Shown here: in pieces, positions 42,700-53,080 of the stretch
Numbering within the stretch: position 1 is the first letter of the stretch
How the letters are laid out: each line of letters begins with the position of its first letter
Origin: Gemmatimonadota bacterium
GTDB taxonomy: Bacteria > Gemmatimonadota > Gemmatimonadetes > Gemmatimonadales > Gemmatimonadaceae
Direction: 5' to 3'
Assembly: GCA_027307165.1 (NCBI GenBank)
Contig: DAHUXM010000004.1
Coordinates: forward strand, 186,001-250,000
Length of the DNA: 64,000 nt
Program-made: the position numbers and the translations under genes
The notes under the pieces: generated by a model
Told to the model about the DNA's origin: nothing
Database searches by the model: none
What the model saw: only the letters and a program-made list of their open reading frames with translations

Positions 42700-45600
42700 A
42701 TGAGAGCTACGGTATGGTTGGTGTTGCCGCTCTGTATCGGCGCGGAGATCGCGCCCCAGCGCGCAGCCGCGCAGCAAACTGGAACCACGATCGTCGGCGT
42801 GGTCACGACAGACAAGGGCGTGCCGCTTCAGGCTGCGGAAGTCGTGGTACAGACGATGGGGCTCGGCGCCGCGACGCGCGCTGACGGTCATTACACCATA
42901 ACCGTGTCCGCCGCCCGATCGCTCGGGCAGAAGGTCACGCTCACTGCGCGACTCATCGGGTTCGCACCGAAATCGGTCCAGATCACACTCAACCCCGGGA
43001 CTGTAACGCAGAACTTCAGTCTTGCGAGCAATCCACTGCGTCTTGGCGAGGTGGTCGTCACCGGCGCCGGCACGAGCAGCACGCGCGAGAAGCTGGGCAA
43101 CGTGATCAACTCCGTCGACTCGACAGCCATTGCCAAGAGCAACGAGTCGAATGTGGTCAACGCACTTGCAGCCAAGGCGCCGGGTGTGTCGGTGGTATCC
43201 GAATCGGGCGTTCCCGGATCGTCGGCGTACATCCGCATTCGCGGTATCAAGTCGCTATCGGGTGACGGACAGCCGCTGTTCGTGGTCGATGGAGTGCCGA
43301 TCGACAACACGACCAACGTCAATGGCAGCAACCTCACGGGCTCGAACACGCCGAACCGTGCGTCGGATATCAACCCCGACGACATCGCGTCGGTCGACAT
43401 ACTCAAGGGCGCCGCAGCGGCCGCCATCTACGGCGCGCGCGCATCCAACGGTGTCGTGCTCATCACAACGAAATCGGGACAGGCAGGCCCGACGCGTTAC
43501 ACGCTGAATTCGAGCTATTCCGTGGACGACGTCAGCCACAGCATCCCGTTGCAGACCAAGTATGGCCAGGGCAGCAATGGCAACCCCGGTGCATGCTCGA
43601 CGCCAGACTGCTCCGCGGCGAGCGGTTCGTGGGGGCCGGCGCTCTCGGGAGTCCCAACGTACGATCACTTCAGCGAGCTGTTCCACACCGGTCATACGAC
43701 GAACAACCACATCACGATTTCGGGCGGAAACGAGCGCACCACGTTCTTCGCATCCGGCGGGCGCGATGCGCAGAACGGCGTGATCATCGGCCCGAACAAT
43801 TACTACGACAGAACCGACGTGCGCCTCAAGGCGACGCACCAGGTCTTCGACAACCTCAAGATTGGCGGCAACATCTCGTTCGCGGACGACCGCGGTGCGT
43901 CGATCCTGCGCGGCGGGTCGGTGTCCGGTCTGATGCTGGGCGCATTGCGGACGCCGCCGGACTTCAACCAGTTCCCATATCTCTCGCCCACGACGGGGCT
44001 GCAGCGCTCATATCGCTTTCCCGACCCATCGCCGGCATCGCTCACGCGGTCGCGCGGTTATGACAACCCGCTGTTCGCCGTGTACGAGAATCCGAGCACG
44101 GAAGAGACGAACCGAACGATCGCCAATCTCAATGCCGACTGGCAACCGAAGAGCTGGCTGCGCCTGGCGGAGAATCTGGGCGGCGACTACTTCGGCGACA
44201 CTCAGCTCACGGGCGAGTCGTTCACCGCGAGCGAATCACCACTCGGTCTCGTCAGACGCGCAGATCTGATGCACCTCCAGATCGACCAGAATCTCATCGC
44301 AACCGCTACGCACACCTTCAATTCCAACGTGAGCGGCACGTTGACTGTTGGGAACAACGTCAACAGCCGGCGGGGACGCGAAGTGGATGCGACCGGCAAC
44401 GGGCTGATCGCACCGTCACCGTTCTCGCTGAACAACACGGTGACGCAGCTCGCGACGGAATATGACTACGTGATCCACGCACTGTCGTATTTCGGCGAGG
44501 CGACTGTCGATCTCTACAATCAGTTGTATCTCACCGGCGCCGTTCGAAACGACGGGTTCTCGACGTTCGGCGCAAGCAATCCGCGTGCGTCGTACCCCAA
44601 GGGGAGCCTCGCCTGGACGTTCACGAATGCACTGGGCAATACCGACCATCGCGGGCTTCTCAGCTATGGAAAGCTGCGCGCGTCGTACGGCGAGACGGGC
44701 AAGGAGCCGAACGTCTACTCCACCCTTTCGACACTCGGCCGAGCGATCTTCGGCAGCGGCTACACCGATCAACTGTCATCGACGCAGGGTGGCTACGGCG
44801 GTCTGGTCACCTCTGGCACACAGGGCAACAACAACCTCAGGCCCGAGCGCCAGAAGGAGTTCGAGACAGGTCTCGATGTTGGTCTGTTCAATCAGATGGC
44901 GGACGCGGGCATCACGTATTATCGCGACAACTCGACGGACGTCATCCTGAGTGTGCCGCGTCCATCGACGACGGGCTTCTCGGCGCAGCTTCTCAATGGA
45001 GCGGCGATCCTCAACCGCGGTTGGGAGGCGACACTGAACGTGCGGCCGATAACGACGCAGAAGCTGGCGTGGGAAATTGGTGGTCAGTGGGCGCAGAATG
45101 AAACTCGCGTTCTCAGCCTCAACGGTGCGACGTACATTGGCGCTGGTGGCGGAACGTTCTCCGAAGCACAGCCGTCAGCAACAGTCGGTGGAACATTCGC
45201 GTTCCGCGGGCTGGGCTACGTTCGCTGTGGCGTCACCAAGAGCACCAATCTGAAGGATCCCGCCGGTCATCCGGTAGACCTCGCGTCAGCGTGCGCGGGT
45301 GCGCCGCGAGGCGCGTTGTACATCGCAGCGTCCGGCTTCCCGGTGAACGATCCTGTGAATCGCGTAATCGGCGATCCCAATCCGCACTGGACCGGCAACG
45401 TGCACACGACCGTCCACTTCGGAAGCTGGGCGCTGTCGGCGCTGCTCGACCACAAGCAGGGTGGTATGGTCGCCAACATGACCAAGGGTGCACTCAACAA
45501 CTTCGGGACGTCCATTGAAACAGAGCAGCGCGACGTCACCCGCACCTTCGGAGTGGACTTCATGCCGGGAGCAACGGTGGGACCGGGCAAGGGCACTCCT

Positions 45601-45921
45601 GTTCAGATCGGGCAGTCATGGTACACGGGGCTCGGGAGCATCTACTCCGGAATTGGCGAGCCGTTCATGGAGGATGGCACGTACACCAAGCTGCGCGAGT
45701 TGTCGGTGACGTACTCGCTCACCGGCGCATTCGTGCGCCATGCCGGGTTCAGCAGCGCCGACCTTCGGATTTCCGGGCGCAATCTGCACACGTGGACGAA
45801 GTACTCGGGCATCGATCCCGAAACCAATCTCGCTGGAGCAGACGCGCTGGTGCAGGGCTATGACTTCTTCAACATGCCGCAGACGCGATCGTTCGTGTTT
45901 TCAGTCGCTCTGAACCGCTGA
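42700..45921 (+). CDS. SusC/RagA-family TonB-linked receptor
   Basis: A 1073-residue outer-membrane importer. The ATG at 42700 follows GGAGAGGAG and starts a signal peptide ending ...APQRAAAQ. A carboxypeptidase-regulatory-like domain comes next, then the plug with [25 protein letters not shown] and [28 protein letters not shown], all signatures of SusC proteins, then the barrel ending [10 protein letters not shown]. It works with the SusD lipoprotein encoded 19 bases downstream to move oligomers across the outer membrane. Context with the hydroxyproline genes suggests a peptide ligand (inference). Confidence 0.95.
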   Translation: MRATVWLVLPLCIGAEIAPQRAAAQQTGTTIVGVVTTDKGVPLQAAEVVVQTMGLGAATRADGHYTITVSAARSLGQKVTLTARLIGFAPKSVQITLNPGTVTQNFSLASNPLRLGEVVVTGAGTSSTREKLGNVINSVDSTAIAKSNESNVVNALAAKAPGVSVVSESGVPGSSAYIRIRGIKSLSGDGQPLFVVDGVPIDNTTNVNGSNLTGSNTPNRASDINPDDIASVDILKGAAAAAIYGARASNGVVLITTKSGQAGPTRYTLNSSYSVDDVSHSIPLQTKYGQGSNGNPGACSTPDCSAASGSWGPALSGVPTYDHFSELFHTGHTTNNHITISGGNERTTFFASGGRDAQNGVIIGPNNYYDRTDVRLKATHQVFDNLKIGGNISFADDRGASILRGGSVSGLMLGALRTPPDFNQFPYLSPTTGLQRSYRFPDPSPASLTRSRGYDNPLFAVYENPSTEETNRTIANLNADWQPKSWLRLAENLGGDYFGDTQLTGESFTASESPLGLVRRADLMHLQIDQNLIATATHTFNSNVSGTLTVGNNVNSRRGREVDATGNGLIAPSPFSLNNTVTQLATEYDYVIHALSYFGEATVDLYNQLYLTGAVRNDGFSTFGASNPRASYPKGSLAWTFTNALGNTDHRGLLSYGKLRASYGETGKEPNVYSTLSTLGRAIFGSGYTDQLSSTQGGYGGLVTSGTQGNNNLRPERQKEFETGLDVGLFNQMADAGITYYRDNSTDVILSVPRPSTTGFSAQLLNGAAILNRGWEATLNVRPITTQKLAWEIGGQWAQNETRVLSLNGATYIGAGGGTFSEAQPSATVGGTFAFRGLGYVRCGVTKSTNLKDPAGHPVDLASACAGAPRGALYIAASGFPVNDPVNRVIGDPNPHWTGNVHTTVHFGSWALSALLDHKQGGMVANMTKGALNNFGTSIETEQRDVTRTFGVDFMPGATVGPGKGTPVQIGQSWYTGLGSIYSGIGEPFMEDGTYTKLRELSVTYSLTGAFVRHAGFSSADLRISGRNLHTWTKYSGIDPETNLAGADALVQGYDFFNMPQTRSFVFSVALNR

Positions 45922-45940
45922 TCCCAAAGGAGATCCATCC

Positions 45941-47314
45941 GTGAAGCGATACATCAGGAGTGCGGCACTGGCAGCGGCGATTCCAGTCGTCGTTGCGAGC
46001 TGCGGCGACAACTATCTCAAGTGCGCCGACTGCATAACCAGTCCAAACGCGCCGACCGCAGCAACTTCCACGCAGCGTCTCGTCGCTGTGCAGGCGAAGC
46101 TCACACAGTTTCTCAACGGCAACCTGCCACGCGTGATATCCATGTGGATGCAGCAGATGGCGGGGACGCAGCTGCAGTATCAGGTGCAGGATCTGTACGT
46201 TCTGGACGGCGGAAGTGGCGACTTCAGCATGCCGTACACCGGCGGCGGTCTGATCGACATCCGCTCGATCGAGGCAAACTCGGCTGCGTCCGGGGACAAG
46301 ATATTTCTTGGCATAGCGCAGACGCTCAAGGCATGGGAGATTGGAACGCTCGCCGACGTCTGGGGCGACGTGCCGTACAGCCAGGCTGCCAAGGCCGATT
46401 CGTTCCCGACGCCAAAGTACGATCCGCAGCAGGTCGTGTACGACAGTGTGCTGGCAACGCTGGATCAGGCGATCGCGAATCTCAGTGCTGCTACGGGAGT
46501 GGGGCCGGGCGCTGCGGAGATCGTCTACAAGGGGAATCCAGCTCTCTGGTTGCAGCTTGCGCACACGCTCAAGGCCCGCTTCTATCTGCATCTGGCGGAG
46601 CGGGATCCGACCAACTATGCAAAGGCGCTGACCGAGGCCAATCTGGGCATCTCGAGCAACGCGGCTGACTACATCACCTACCAGACGAGCAACGCGAACG
46701 AGCAGAATGACTGGTATCAGTTCATGCTTACCGGAACGCGTACCGGCTTCATGCGCGCCGGCAAGTATCAGGTAGACCTGCTCAAGAGCATCGGTGATCC
46801 ACGGTTGGCCGAATATTACCAGATTGCGGCTGGCGCGACAGATTACATCGGCGCGTCGCCGGGACAGGGGCTCGCTGGAAACATGTCTACGATCAGCGCG
46901 AAGCGACTTGCGCCTGATTATCGCCAACCGCTCGTCACATACAACGAGAATCTGTTGATCAAGGCGGAGGCGTTGTTCCAGCTGGGTAACACTCAGGCAG
47001 CGCTCGATACGCTCAACCGTGAGCGTGCCGCATGGGCGACCGCGACACCGTGGCACTCGGCGTTGACGCTTCCGGCGATAGCGGGGCCTGCATCGCTCGC
47101 CAGCATCATGCAGGAGAAGTACATCACTCTGTTCCAGAACGTAGAGGCATGGAACGACTACAAGCGCACGTGCCTGCCAGCGCTCGTACCGGCGAATGGT
47201 GCGGCGTCGCTGCCTGGCCGAATGCTGTACACGAATTCCGAGCGTCAGACGAATCCGAACGTCCCTGCGGATCCGACGCTCAACTGGAACGATCCGCACG
47301 CGTGCGGCGCCTGA
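45941..47314 (+). CDS. SusD/RagB-like substrate-binding lipoprotein
   Basis: A 457-residue outer-membrane lipoprotein. It starts at GTG 45941, with AAAGGAG about eight bases upstream. The lipobox is VVVASC, with the acylated Cys at residue 21. The helical SusD pattern includes LAKTLKAWEIGTLADVWGDVPYSQA-type TPR helices (IAQTLKAWEIGTLADVWGDV), the ANYAKALTEANLGI-like helix, and the C-terminal IMQEKYITLFQNVEAWNDYKRT motif. It lies between SusC and the Asp-box protein. It should cap the SusC barrel and select the ligand. Confidence 0.93.
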   Translation: MKRYIRSAALAAAIPVVVASCGDNYLKCADCITSPNAPTAATSTQRLVAVQAKLTQFLNGNLPRVISMWMQQMAGTQLQYQVQDLYVLDGGSGDFSMPYTGGGLIDIRSIEANSAASGDKIFLGIAQTLKAWEIGTLADVWGDVPYSQAAKADSFPTPKYDPQQVVYDSVLATLDQAIANLSAATGVGPGAAEIVYKGNPALWLQLAHTLKARFYLHLAERDPTNYAKALTEANLGISSNAADYITYQTSNANEQNDWYQFMLTGTRTGFMRAGKYQVDLLKSIGDPRLAEYYQIAAGATDYIGASPGQGLAGNMSTISAKRLAPDYRQPLVTYNENLLIKAEALFQLGNTQAALDTLNRERAAWATATPWHSALTLPAIAGPASLASIMQEKYITLFQNVEAWNDYKRTCLPALVPANGAASLPGRMLYTNSERQTNPNVPADPTLNWNDPHACGA

Positions 47315-47335
47315 TAACAACACACCGGGATTTCA

Positions 47336-50300
47336 ATGCACAATCGCTCGATTTTCCTGATCGCCGCAACTATCGCAATAGCGACAACGCTTGGCCCTGC
47401 GTCCGCTGTTGCGCAGCGTACGGGTCCGCCAAATCGCGGGCTTGAAACGGAACCGTTTGCTTTCGAGTACATGGGGCCGGCGAACGGTGGTCGCATCGCT
47501 TCGGTGTCGGGCGTCGCGGGTGATCCGCGTACGTGGTACATGGGCTCGGCGTCGGGCGGTGTGTGGAAGTCGAGCGATAGCGGGCGCACCTTCGTGCCAG
47601 TGTTTGACAGTATGGACGTTCAGGCGATCGGTGCGCTCGCCACTGCTCCGTCGGAACCCGGTACCGTATGGGCCGGGACCGGCGAGGCGTGGGCGATTCG
47701 GGATGCGGACGTCATGGGCGATGGGATTTACAAGTCCACGGATGCAGGCAAGACGTGGAAGAACATGGGCTTGCGCGAGACGGGGCGAATTGGCCGGATC
47801 ATAGTCAATCCGACCAACGCGAACATCGTATTCGTCTGCGCGCTCGGGCGCACGACCGGCCCGCAGCAGGAGCGCGGAGTGTATCGCACGACTGATGGGG
47901 GCAAGTCGTGGACACGCGTGCTGTTTGTCGACGATGGCACGGGATGCTCCGGGTTGTCGATGGATGCGCACGATCCGAACGTTGTATTCGCGGGAATGTG
48001 GCAGGTCGTGATGCACACCTGGGTAATGTTGGGCGGTGGTCCATCGAGCGGACTCTACGTCACGCGCGATGGCGGCAATACGTGGAGCAAGCTCACCGAT
48101 CCAGGTCTTCCCAAGTCACCGCTTGGCAAGATCGATGTCGCCGTTGCGCCGACGAATTCGAATCGCGTCTATGCACTGATACAGACCGCTGATCAGGGAT
48201 CCGTGTGGCGATCCGATGACGCCGGACGCACGTGGAAGAACGTGAACTGGCAGCGAACACTGATAGGCCGCGCGGGCTACTACATCAACATCAAGGTGTC
48301 CAGCGGGGACGCGGATGAGATACTGATTGCCAACAGCAGCTTCTGGCAATCGAAGGACGGCGGGAAGACGTTCAAGGCAGTGCCGTGGGGCGGCGATACG
48401 CACGACATCTGGATCGATCCGAAGAACCCGGACAGCTTTGCGCTGACGGATGACGCTGGTGCGCACATCACGCTCAATCACGGGAAGAGCTTCACGCAGG
48501 TATCGCTTCCCAACGGACAGATGTACCACGTCGCCGTCGATGACAGGGTGCCGTACTGGATCTACTCCAACCGGCAGGACAACAGCTTTCCGATGCGCGG
48601 CGCAAGCGACGCACCGATTCGCAACTTCGAGCGCCGCCGTCCGGAGCCGCCAGCCGACACAGTCCACGCCGACAGCATGCGAAGGGATTCGACGATCCGG
48701 CGCGGGGCGGCTCGTGACACGGCAGCGGGCGAGGGGCGCCGTCGCGCGCCGGCTGCGGGTGAGAATCCGGAATTTCCGCCGCAGAGCTTTGGCAATGTGT
48801 ACAGCCGCACGCCGTGGGAAAATGGACTTGGCGGATGCGAGTCGGGCTTCACGCTGCCGGACAAGGCAAACACCGACATAGTGTGGGCGAGCTGCTACGG
48901 AAACGAGGTCACTCGTTACGATGCACGCACCAAACTTGCGCACTCGGTGAGTCCGTGGGTTCACACACTCGATTCTCCGCCCGACAAGACGAAGTATCGC
49001 TGTCACTGGACGCCGCCGCTCGCAATCGATCCATTCGATACCAAGACCGTGTACTACGGCTGCCAGGTGATATTCCGCACGTCGGATGCGGGACAGCACT
49101 GGACTGTGATCAGTCCGGATCTCTCGACGCGCGACCCTTCGCGCATCGTATCGTCCGGCGGAATCGTGGCCGACAACCTCGGGCAGTTCTACGGCGAGGT
49201 TGTATTCGCAATTGCTCCGTCGGAGATCAAGCGTGGCCTGATCTGGGCTGGTACGAACGACGGGCAGGTATGGTACACATCCGATGCTGGCGGTCACTGG
49301 AACAACGTCACGGCCAACATGAAGGGGTTGCCGCCGTGGGGAACGATCCGGAGGATCGAGCCGTCGCACTTCGATCCCGCGACGGCATACGTGGCGATCG
49401 ATTTCCACATCATGGACAACCGCAAGCCGTACATCTACAAGACGACCGATTACGGACACACGTGGACCAACATCACCTCGGATCTCCCGAACGATCACCC
49501 GCTCGCGTACGTGATGACGATCGCGGAGAATCCGGACAGGAAGGGGATGTTGTTTGCGGGAACGGGGAACGCGTTCTACTACTCGGTGAACGACGGCGCG
49601 CACTGGACGAGGTTCAACGCCGGTCTCCCGGCGGCGCCGGTGACGTGGATAGCCGTTCCGAAGAAATGGAACGACGTCGTGGTGTCGACGTATGGACGTG
49701 GGCTGTACATTCTGCGCGACGTCACGGCGCTCGAGCAGGGAGCGTCCGCGACGCCAGCGGCGCCACGTCTCTTCGCGCCGCATCTGGCATTCCGCCAGTC
49801 GCGGTCGGGCCGCGCCGACTTCACCTTCGAGTTGCCACAGGCGCAGGACAGCGTGGGCGTCGAAGTGCTGGATGCATCCGGCACGCCGATTCGCACCTTC
49901 CATCTCAGAGCTCGCGCAGGACTCAATCGTGTGCCGTGGGATCTGCGCTACGAAGCGGCGCCGCAGGTCGTGCTGCGCACGGTCGCTCCTGACAATCCGC
50001 ACATCTTTGCCGATCCGCGATTCGCCGGGAGCTCGACTCGTCCCGTGTTGCACTGGGGAATCGAAGCTCCTGTGCGGACTGGCCCGATCGCATCGCCGGG
50101 CAAGTATTCCGTGCGGCTCACGGCGTCGGGAAAGAGCTGGACTCAGCCGTTCGAAGTGATTCGCGACCCGGACATGCCGTCGCCGACAGCGGACCTCGTT
50201 GCATCGACCGAGACTCAGCTTCGGATTCGCAACGACATGACAGAGGCGGTGAACATGATCAACCACATCGAGTCGATGCGGAAGACCATCGCCGACGAGC

Positions 50301-50683
50301 GCGCCGCCAATGCGGGCAAATCGGACGTTGTTGAGGCGCTGGATCGTCTGAACGACCAGATGCTCGGCGTCGAGCTGCAATTATTGACGCGCTCGGACAT
50401 GGAGAGCGATGACAAGTATTACGTCGAGCAGTTCAAGGTATACATGAACCTGGTCTGGCTCTCGGGCGAGGTGGGTAGCGGTGCTGGCGACGTTGCCGGC
50501 GGGGCGGATTATCGGCCCACATCGCAGTCGCTCGAGGTGCTGAGCGGGATCGAGCGGGATCTGGCCGCGGCGCGGGCCAGCTATACGACCCTGGTCGATC
50601 GCGCCGTACCGGCGTTCAACAGCCGGATGCAGGGAAAAGTGGGGGCGATCCCCACGTCGTTCGGCAGCGGCGGCCGCCGGTAG
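47336..50683 (+). CDS. Exported Asp-box propeller protein (VPS10/sortilin-like)
   Basis: A 1115-residue secreted protein. A signal peptide (to about residue 27) is followed by about ten Asp-box (BNR) repeats, such as SSDSGRTF, STDAGKTW, TTDGGKSW, TRDGGNTW, SDDAGRTW, SKDGGKTF, TSDAGQHW, TSDAGGHW and TTDYGHTW. These build one or two beta-propellers, as in sortilins and GH74-type proteins. A charged linker (about 435-490, rich in Arg/Ala/Asp) interrupts the repeats. A C-terminal beta and helical region follows. No catalytic residues can be assigned. It begins 21 bases after susD, so it belongs to that unit. A binding or processing role is likely. Confidence 0.87.
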   Translation: MHNRSIFLIAATIAIATTLGPASAVAQRTGPPNRGLETEPFAFEYMGPANGGRIASVSGVAGDPRTWYMGSASGGVWKSSDSGRTFVPVFDSMDVQAIGALATAPSEPGTVWAGTGEAWAIRDADVMGDGIYKSTDAGKTWKNMGLRETGRIGRIIVNPTNANIVFVCALGRTTGPQQERGVYRTTDGGKSWTRVLFVDDGTGCSGLSMDAHDPNVVFAGMWQVVMHTWVMLGGGPSSGLYVTRDGGNTWSKLTDPGLPKSPLGKIDVAVAPTNSNRVYALIQTADQGSVWRSDDAGRTWKNVNWQRTLIGRAGYYINIKVSSGDADEILIANSSFWQSKDGGKTFKAVPWGGDTHDIWIDPKNPDSFALTDDAGAHITLNHGKSFTQVSLPNGQMYHVAVDDRVPYWIYSNRQDNSFPMRGASDAPIRNFERRRPEPPADTVHADSMRRDSTIRRGAARDTAAGEGRRRAPAAGENPEFPPQSFGNVYSRTPWENGLGGCESGFTLPDKANTDIVWASCYGNEVTRYDARTKLAHSVSPWVHTLDSPPDKTKYRCHWTPPLAIDPFDTKTVYYGCQVIFRTSDAGQHWTVISPDLSTRDPSRIVSSGGIVADNLGQFYGEVVFAIAPSEIKRGLIWAGTNDGQVWYTSDAGGHWNNVTANMKGLPPWGTIRRIEPSHFDPATAYVAIDFHIMDNRKPYIYKTTDYGHTWTNITSDLPNDHPLAYVMTIAENPDRKGMLFAGTGNAFYYSVNDGAHWTRFNAGLPAAPVTWIAVPKKWNDVVVSTYGRGLYILRDVTALEQGASATPAAPRLFAPHLAFRQSRSGRADFTFELPQAQDSVGVEVLDASGTPIRTFHLRARAGLNRVPWDLRYEAAPQVVLRTVAPDNPHIFADPRFAGSSTRPVLHWGIEAPVRTGPIASPGKYSVRLTASGKSWTQPFEVIRDPDMPSPTADLVASTETQLRIRNDMTEAVNMINHIESMRKTIADERAANAGKSDVVEALDRLNDQMLGVELQLLTRSDMESDDKYYVEQFKVYMNLVWLSGEVGSGAGDVAGGADYRPTSQSLEVLSGIERDLAAARASYTTLVDRAVPAFNSRMQGKVGAIPTSFGSGGRR

Positions 50684-50728
50684 TTGTCGAGGAACTGGTG
50701 CCGCCGCTGCCGCGGCGGCACTCCGCAC

Positions 50729-50757
50729 TTGCCGCGCGTCGAAAAATAGGATATTGT
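50729..50757 (+). promoter_or_regulatory. Candidate promoter of the gntR-hydroxyproline unit
   Basis: TTGCCG (50729-50734) and TATTGT (50752-50757) are separated by 17 bases. The -10 is covered by the palindrome at 50749-50761. The gap between the Asp-box gene (ends 50683) and gntR (starts 50859) is 175 bases, which leaves room for an independent promoter. Confidence 0.45.
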
Positions 50758-50761
50758 ATCC
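50749..50761. promoter_or_regulatory. Candidate GntR operator upstream of gntR
   Basis: The palindrome GGATA-TTG-TATCC shares its two half-sites exactly with the site at 42588-42600. Position and spacing suggest autoregulation by the GntR protein whose start lies 98 bases downstream. Confidence 0.7.
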
Positions 50762-50858
50762 AATCCACCAGCGCTGCTGGCGAGTCGCGGCAAGTCGGCT
50801 TATCTCTACGGATTGCTTGGCCCAGAAGGCCACATCCCAACTCCGGAGAACATAGCAA

Positions 50859-51629
50859 ATGGGTCGCACCCTCGGTTCATCCAACAAGGCCGTCAAGGCC
50901 GTCGGCAAGAGTTCGAACGAGACGAAGATGATGGTAGTGCCGATCACGCGCCAGACCGTCACGCACCAGGCGACGGAGGCGTTGCGCGAGAGGATCCTGC
51001 GCGGGGTTTACGCCGACGACACGCCGCTTCGACAGGACGCGCTTGCCGCCGAATTGGGCGTGAGTCGAATCCCGATTCGCGAAGCACTTCGTCAGCTGGA
51101 AGCAGAAGGACTCGTCGTATTCAATCCGCATCGCGGCGCGGTGGTTTCGTCGCTCTCCGTGGATGAGATCAACGAGCTGTTCGAGCTGCGCGCGCAGATC
51201 GAGGGTGACCTGGTCCGCCGCGCAATCATGCGGACAACGGTGGAAAGCATCTCCCGCGCCAAGGACATACTCAAGGCCTACGAGGCGGCGTTCCGCGCTG
51301 GTGAGGTCGCGGAGTGGGGCAAGTTGAACTGGGAATTCCACTCGACCCTCTATGCGGCCGCCGATCGCCCATTCACCATGGCGATCATTCAGCGATTGCA
51401 CCAGCAGAGCGATCGGTATCTGCGTATGCAACTGGTGCTCACGCACGGTGAATCGCGCGCGATCGACGAGCATCGCGCCATTCTTGCGGCCGTCGCGGCA
51501 CAGGATGTCAAGCAGGCTTGCTCGCTCATGCGGCAACACATACTCGGCGCCGGCCGTCAGCTCGTCAGGTACGTCAGTGCGGAGCGAGAGGCTGAAGAAG
51601 GGCGACCAACAAAGGAACGAAGATCATGA
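50859..51629 (+). CDS. GntR-family regulator, FCD (FadR) subfamily
   Basis: A 256-residue transcription factor. After a basic N-terminal tail (about 30 residues), the winged helix spans about 35-100, with RERILRGVYADDTPLRQDALAAELGVSRIPIREALRQLEAEGLV. A helical FCD ligand-binding domain follows (about 105-235), containing FELRAQIEGDLVRRA, NWEFHSTLYAAA and EHRAILAAVAAQD, whose Asp/His residues often bind metal and a carboxylate effector. It is the first gene of the hydroxyproline catabolic run and overlaps the aldehyde dehydrogenase start. It probably binds the palindromes at 42588 and 50749 and responds to a hydroxyproline pathway intermediate (inference). Confidence 0.93.
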   Translation: MGRTLGSSNKAVKAVGKSSNETKMMVVPITRQTVTHQATEALRERILRGVYADDTPLRQDALAAELGVSRIPIREALRQLEAEGLVVFNPHRGAVVSSLSVDEINELFELRAQIEGDLVRRAIMRTTVESISRAKDILKAYEAAFRAGEVAEWGKLNWEFHSTLYAAADRPFTMAIIQRLHQQSDRYLRMQLVLTHGESRAIDEHRAILAAVAAQDVKQACSLMRQHILGAGRQLVRYVSAEREAEEGRPTKERRS

Positions 51630-53080
51630 CAGGTAGTACTGCCAGACGACTGCAGCACTTCATCGATAATGGCTGGCGTGACAGCGAGACAGATGGATGG
51701 ATAGATGATGTAAACCCTTCGGACGTGCGCGACGTCATCGCACTCGTGCCGAAGGGTTCGACGAACGACGCGCATGCTGCGGCAAGTGCCGCTGCGCGGG
51801 CGTTCCCGGCGTGGCGCGCCCTCACGGGTCCCGCACGCGCCGAGCATCTTTACAAATGGGCCGCGGCGATCGGCGACCGGGCCGAAGAGCTGGCGCAGGT
51901 CATGGCGCGCGAGGTCGGAAAGCCGATCGGCGAGGCGCGGGGCGAGGTATCCCGCTGCGTTGTGATTCTGCGGTACTACGCCGGTGACGCGGTGCGCCAG
52001 ATCGGCGAAGTGATTCCAGCACAATCTCCAGGCGCCCTTCAATTCAGTCTGCGCGAGCCGCTCGGTGTGGTGGCGATGATCACGCCGTGGAATTTTCCAC
52101 TCGCGATTCCGCTATGGAAAGTCGCGCCTGCGCTCGCATTCGGTAACACCGTCGTACTCAAGCCAGCGGAGTCGTCGTCGTACCTCGCGGCGTTGCTTGC
52201 CGAGACTGCTTCTGCAGCTGGCATTCCTGCCGGCGTGTTCAACGTTCTGTTCGGTGCCGGCGCCACAGTTGGCGCGGCACTACTCGAGGCACCGGAAGTT
52301 CGCGCCGTCAGCTTCACGGGATCCGGCGCCGTTGGGGCACGCGTGGCTACGACCGCGGCGGCGCGCAATATACGGTATCAGACCGAGATGGGCGGCAAGA
52401 ACGTCGTCATCGTCATGCCGGATGCCGACATTGCAAAGGCTGCATCACTTACGGCGGCGGGCGCAATGCGCTACGCCGGCCAGAAGTGCACTGCAACGAG
52501 CAGGGTAGTCGTCGCCCGCAGCGTCGAGAATGAGTTTCTGAGCCAGCTTCGCTCGCAGGTCGAATCGCTTCCCATCGGCCCGGTCACGGACGCGAAGGCC
52601 GCAGTGGGTCCACTGATCAGTCGAGTGTCGCACGATTCGATAACCGAGGCGCTCAGGGATGCGAAGGCCGAGGCGCTGTTTTCGGTCCCCATACCGGGGT
52701 CTACCGAGTTCAGCAACGGCAACTTCTTTCCGCCGACAGTCGTGCGTGGAGGCGATCCGGATGGATTGCTCGCGCAGCGCGAACTGTTCGGTCCGGTACT
52801 GGCCGAATTCACCGCAGAGGACGCAGACCACGCAATCGAGCTGGCGAATCACACGTCCTATGGTCTGAGCGCATCGATCTTCACGCGCGATCTGACGACT
52901 GCGCTGGATTACATCAATCGCATTCACGTCGGCCTGGTGCGCGTGAATGGAGACACCACTGGTGTCGACCCGCATGCGCCCTTTGGCGGAATGAAGGGCT
53001 CGAGTTCCGGTAGTCGCGAGCAGGGACCTGCTGCGCGCGAGTTCTACACCGAGATCAAGACCGTACAGGTGAATCCGTGA
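51626..53080 (+). CDS. 2-oxoglutarate semialdehyde dehydrogenase
   Basis: A 484-residue NAD(P)-dependent aldehyde dehydrogenase. The catalytic Cys288 (GQKCTATSR) and Glu254 (QTEMGGKN) are present, as are the PWNFPLAIP and cofactor-binding FTGSGAVG motifs. In this gene set it should oxidise 2-oxoglutarate semialdehyde (2,5-dioxopentanoate) to 2-oxoglutarate, the last step of hydroxyproline breakdown; this role is inferred from the neighbours. The ATG overlaps the gntR stop (ATGA), and its own stop overlaps the GTG of the epimerase gene. Confidence 0.9.
   Translation: MTGSTARRLQHFIDNGWRDSETDGWIDDVNPSDVRDVIALVPKGSTNDAHAAASAAARAFPAWRALTGPARAEHLYKWAAAIGDRAEELAQVMAREVGKPIGEARGEVSRCVVILRYYAGDAVRQIGEVIPAQSPGALQFSLREPLGVVAMITPWNFPLAIPLWKVAPALAFGNTVVLKPAESSSYLAALLAETASAAGIPAGVFNVLFGAGATVGAALLEAPEVRAVSFTGSGAVGARVATTAAARNIRYQTEMGGKNVVIVMPDADIAKAASLTAAGAMRYAGQKCTATSRVVVARSVENEFLSQLRSQVESLPIGPVTDAKAAVGPLISRVSHDSITEALRDAKAEALFSVPIPGSTEFSNGNFFPPTVVRGGDPDGLLAQRELFGPVLAEFTAEDADHAIELANHTSYGLSASIFTRDLTTALDYINRIHVGLVRVNGDTTGVDPHAPFGGMKGSSSGSREQGPAAREFYTEIKTVQVNP

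Noticed and set aside
48116-50380. A 754-codon open frame on the minus strand
   Set aside because: It is antisense to the Asp-box protein gene, is Arg/Val/His-rich, and has no domain motif or signal. Long antisense frames are common in GC-rich DNA.
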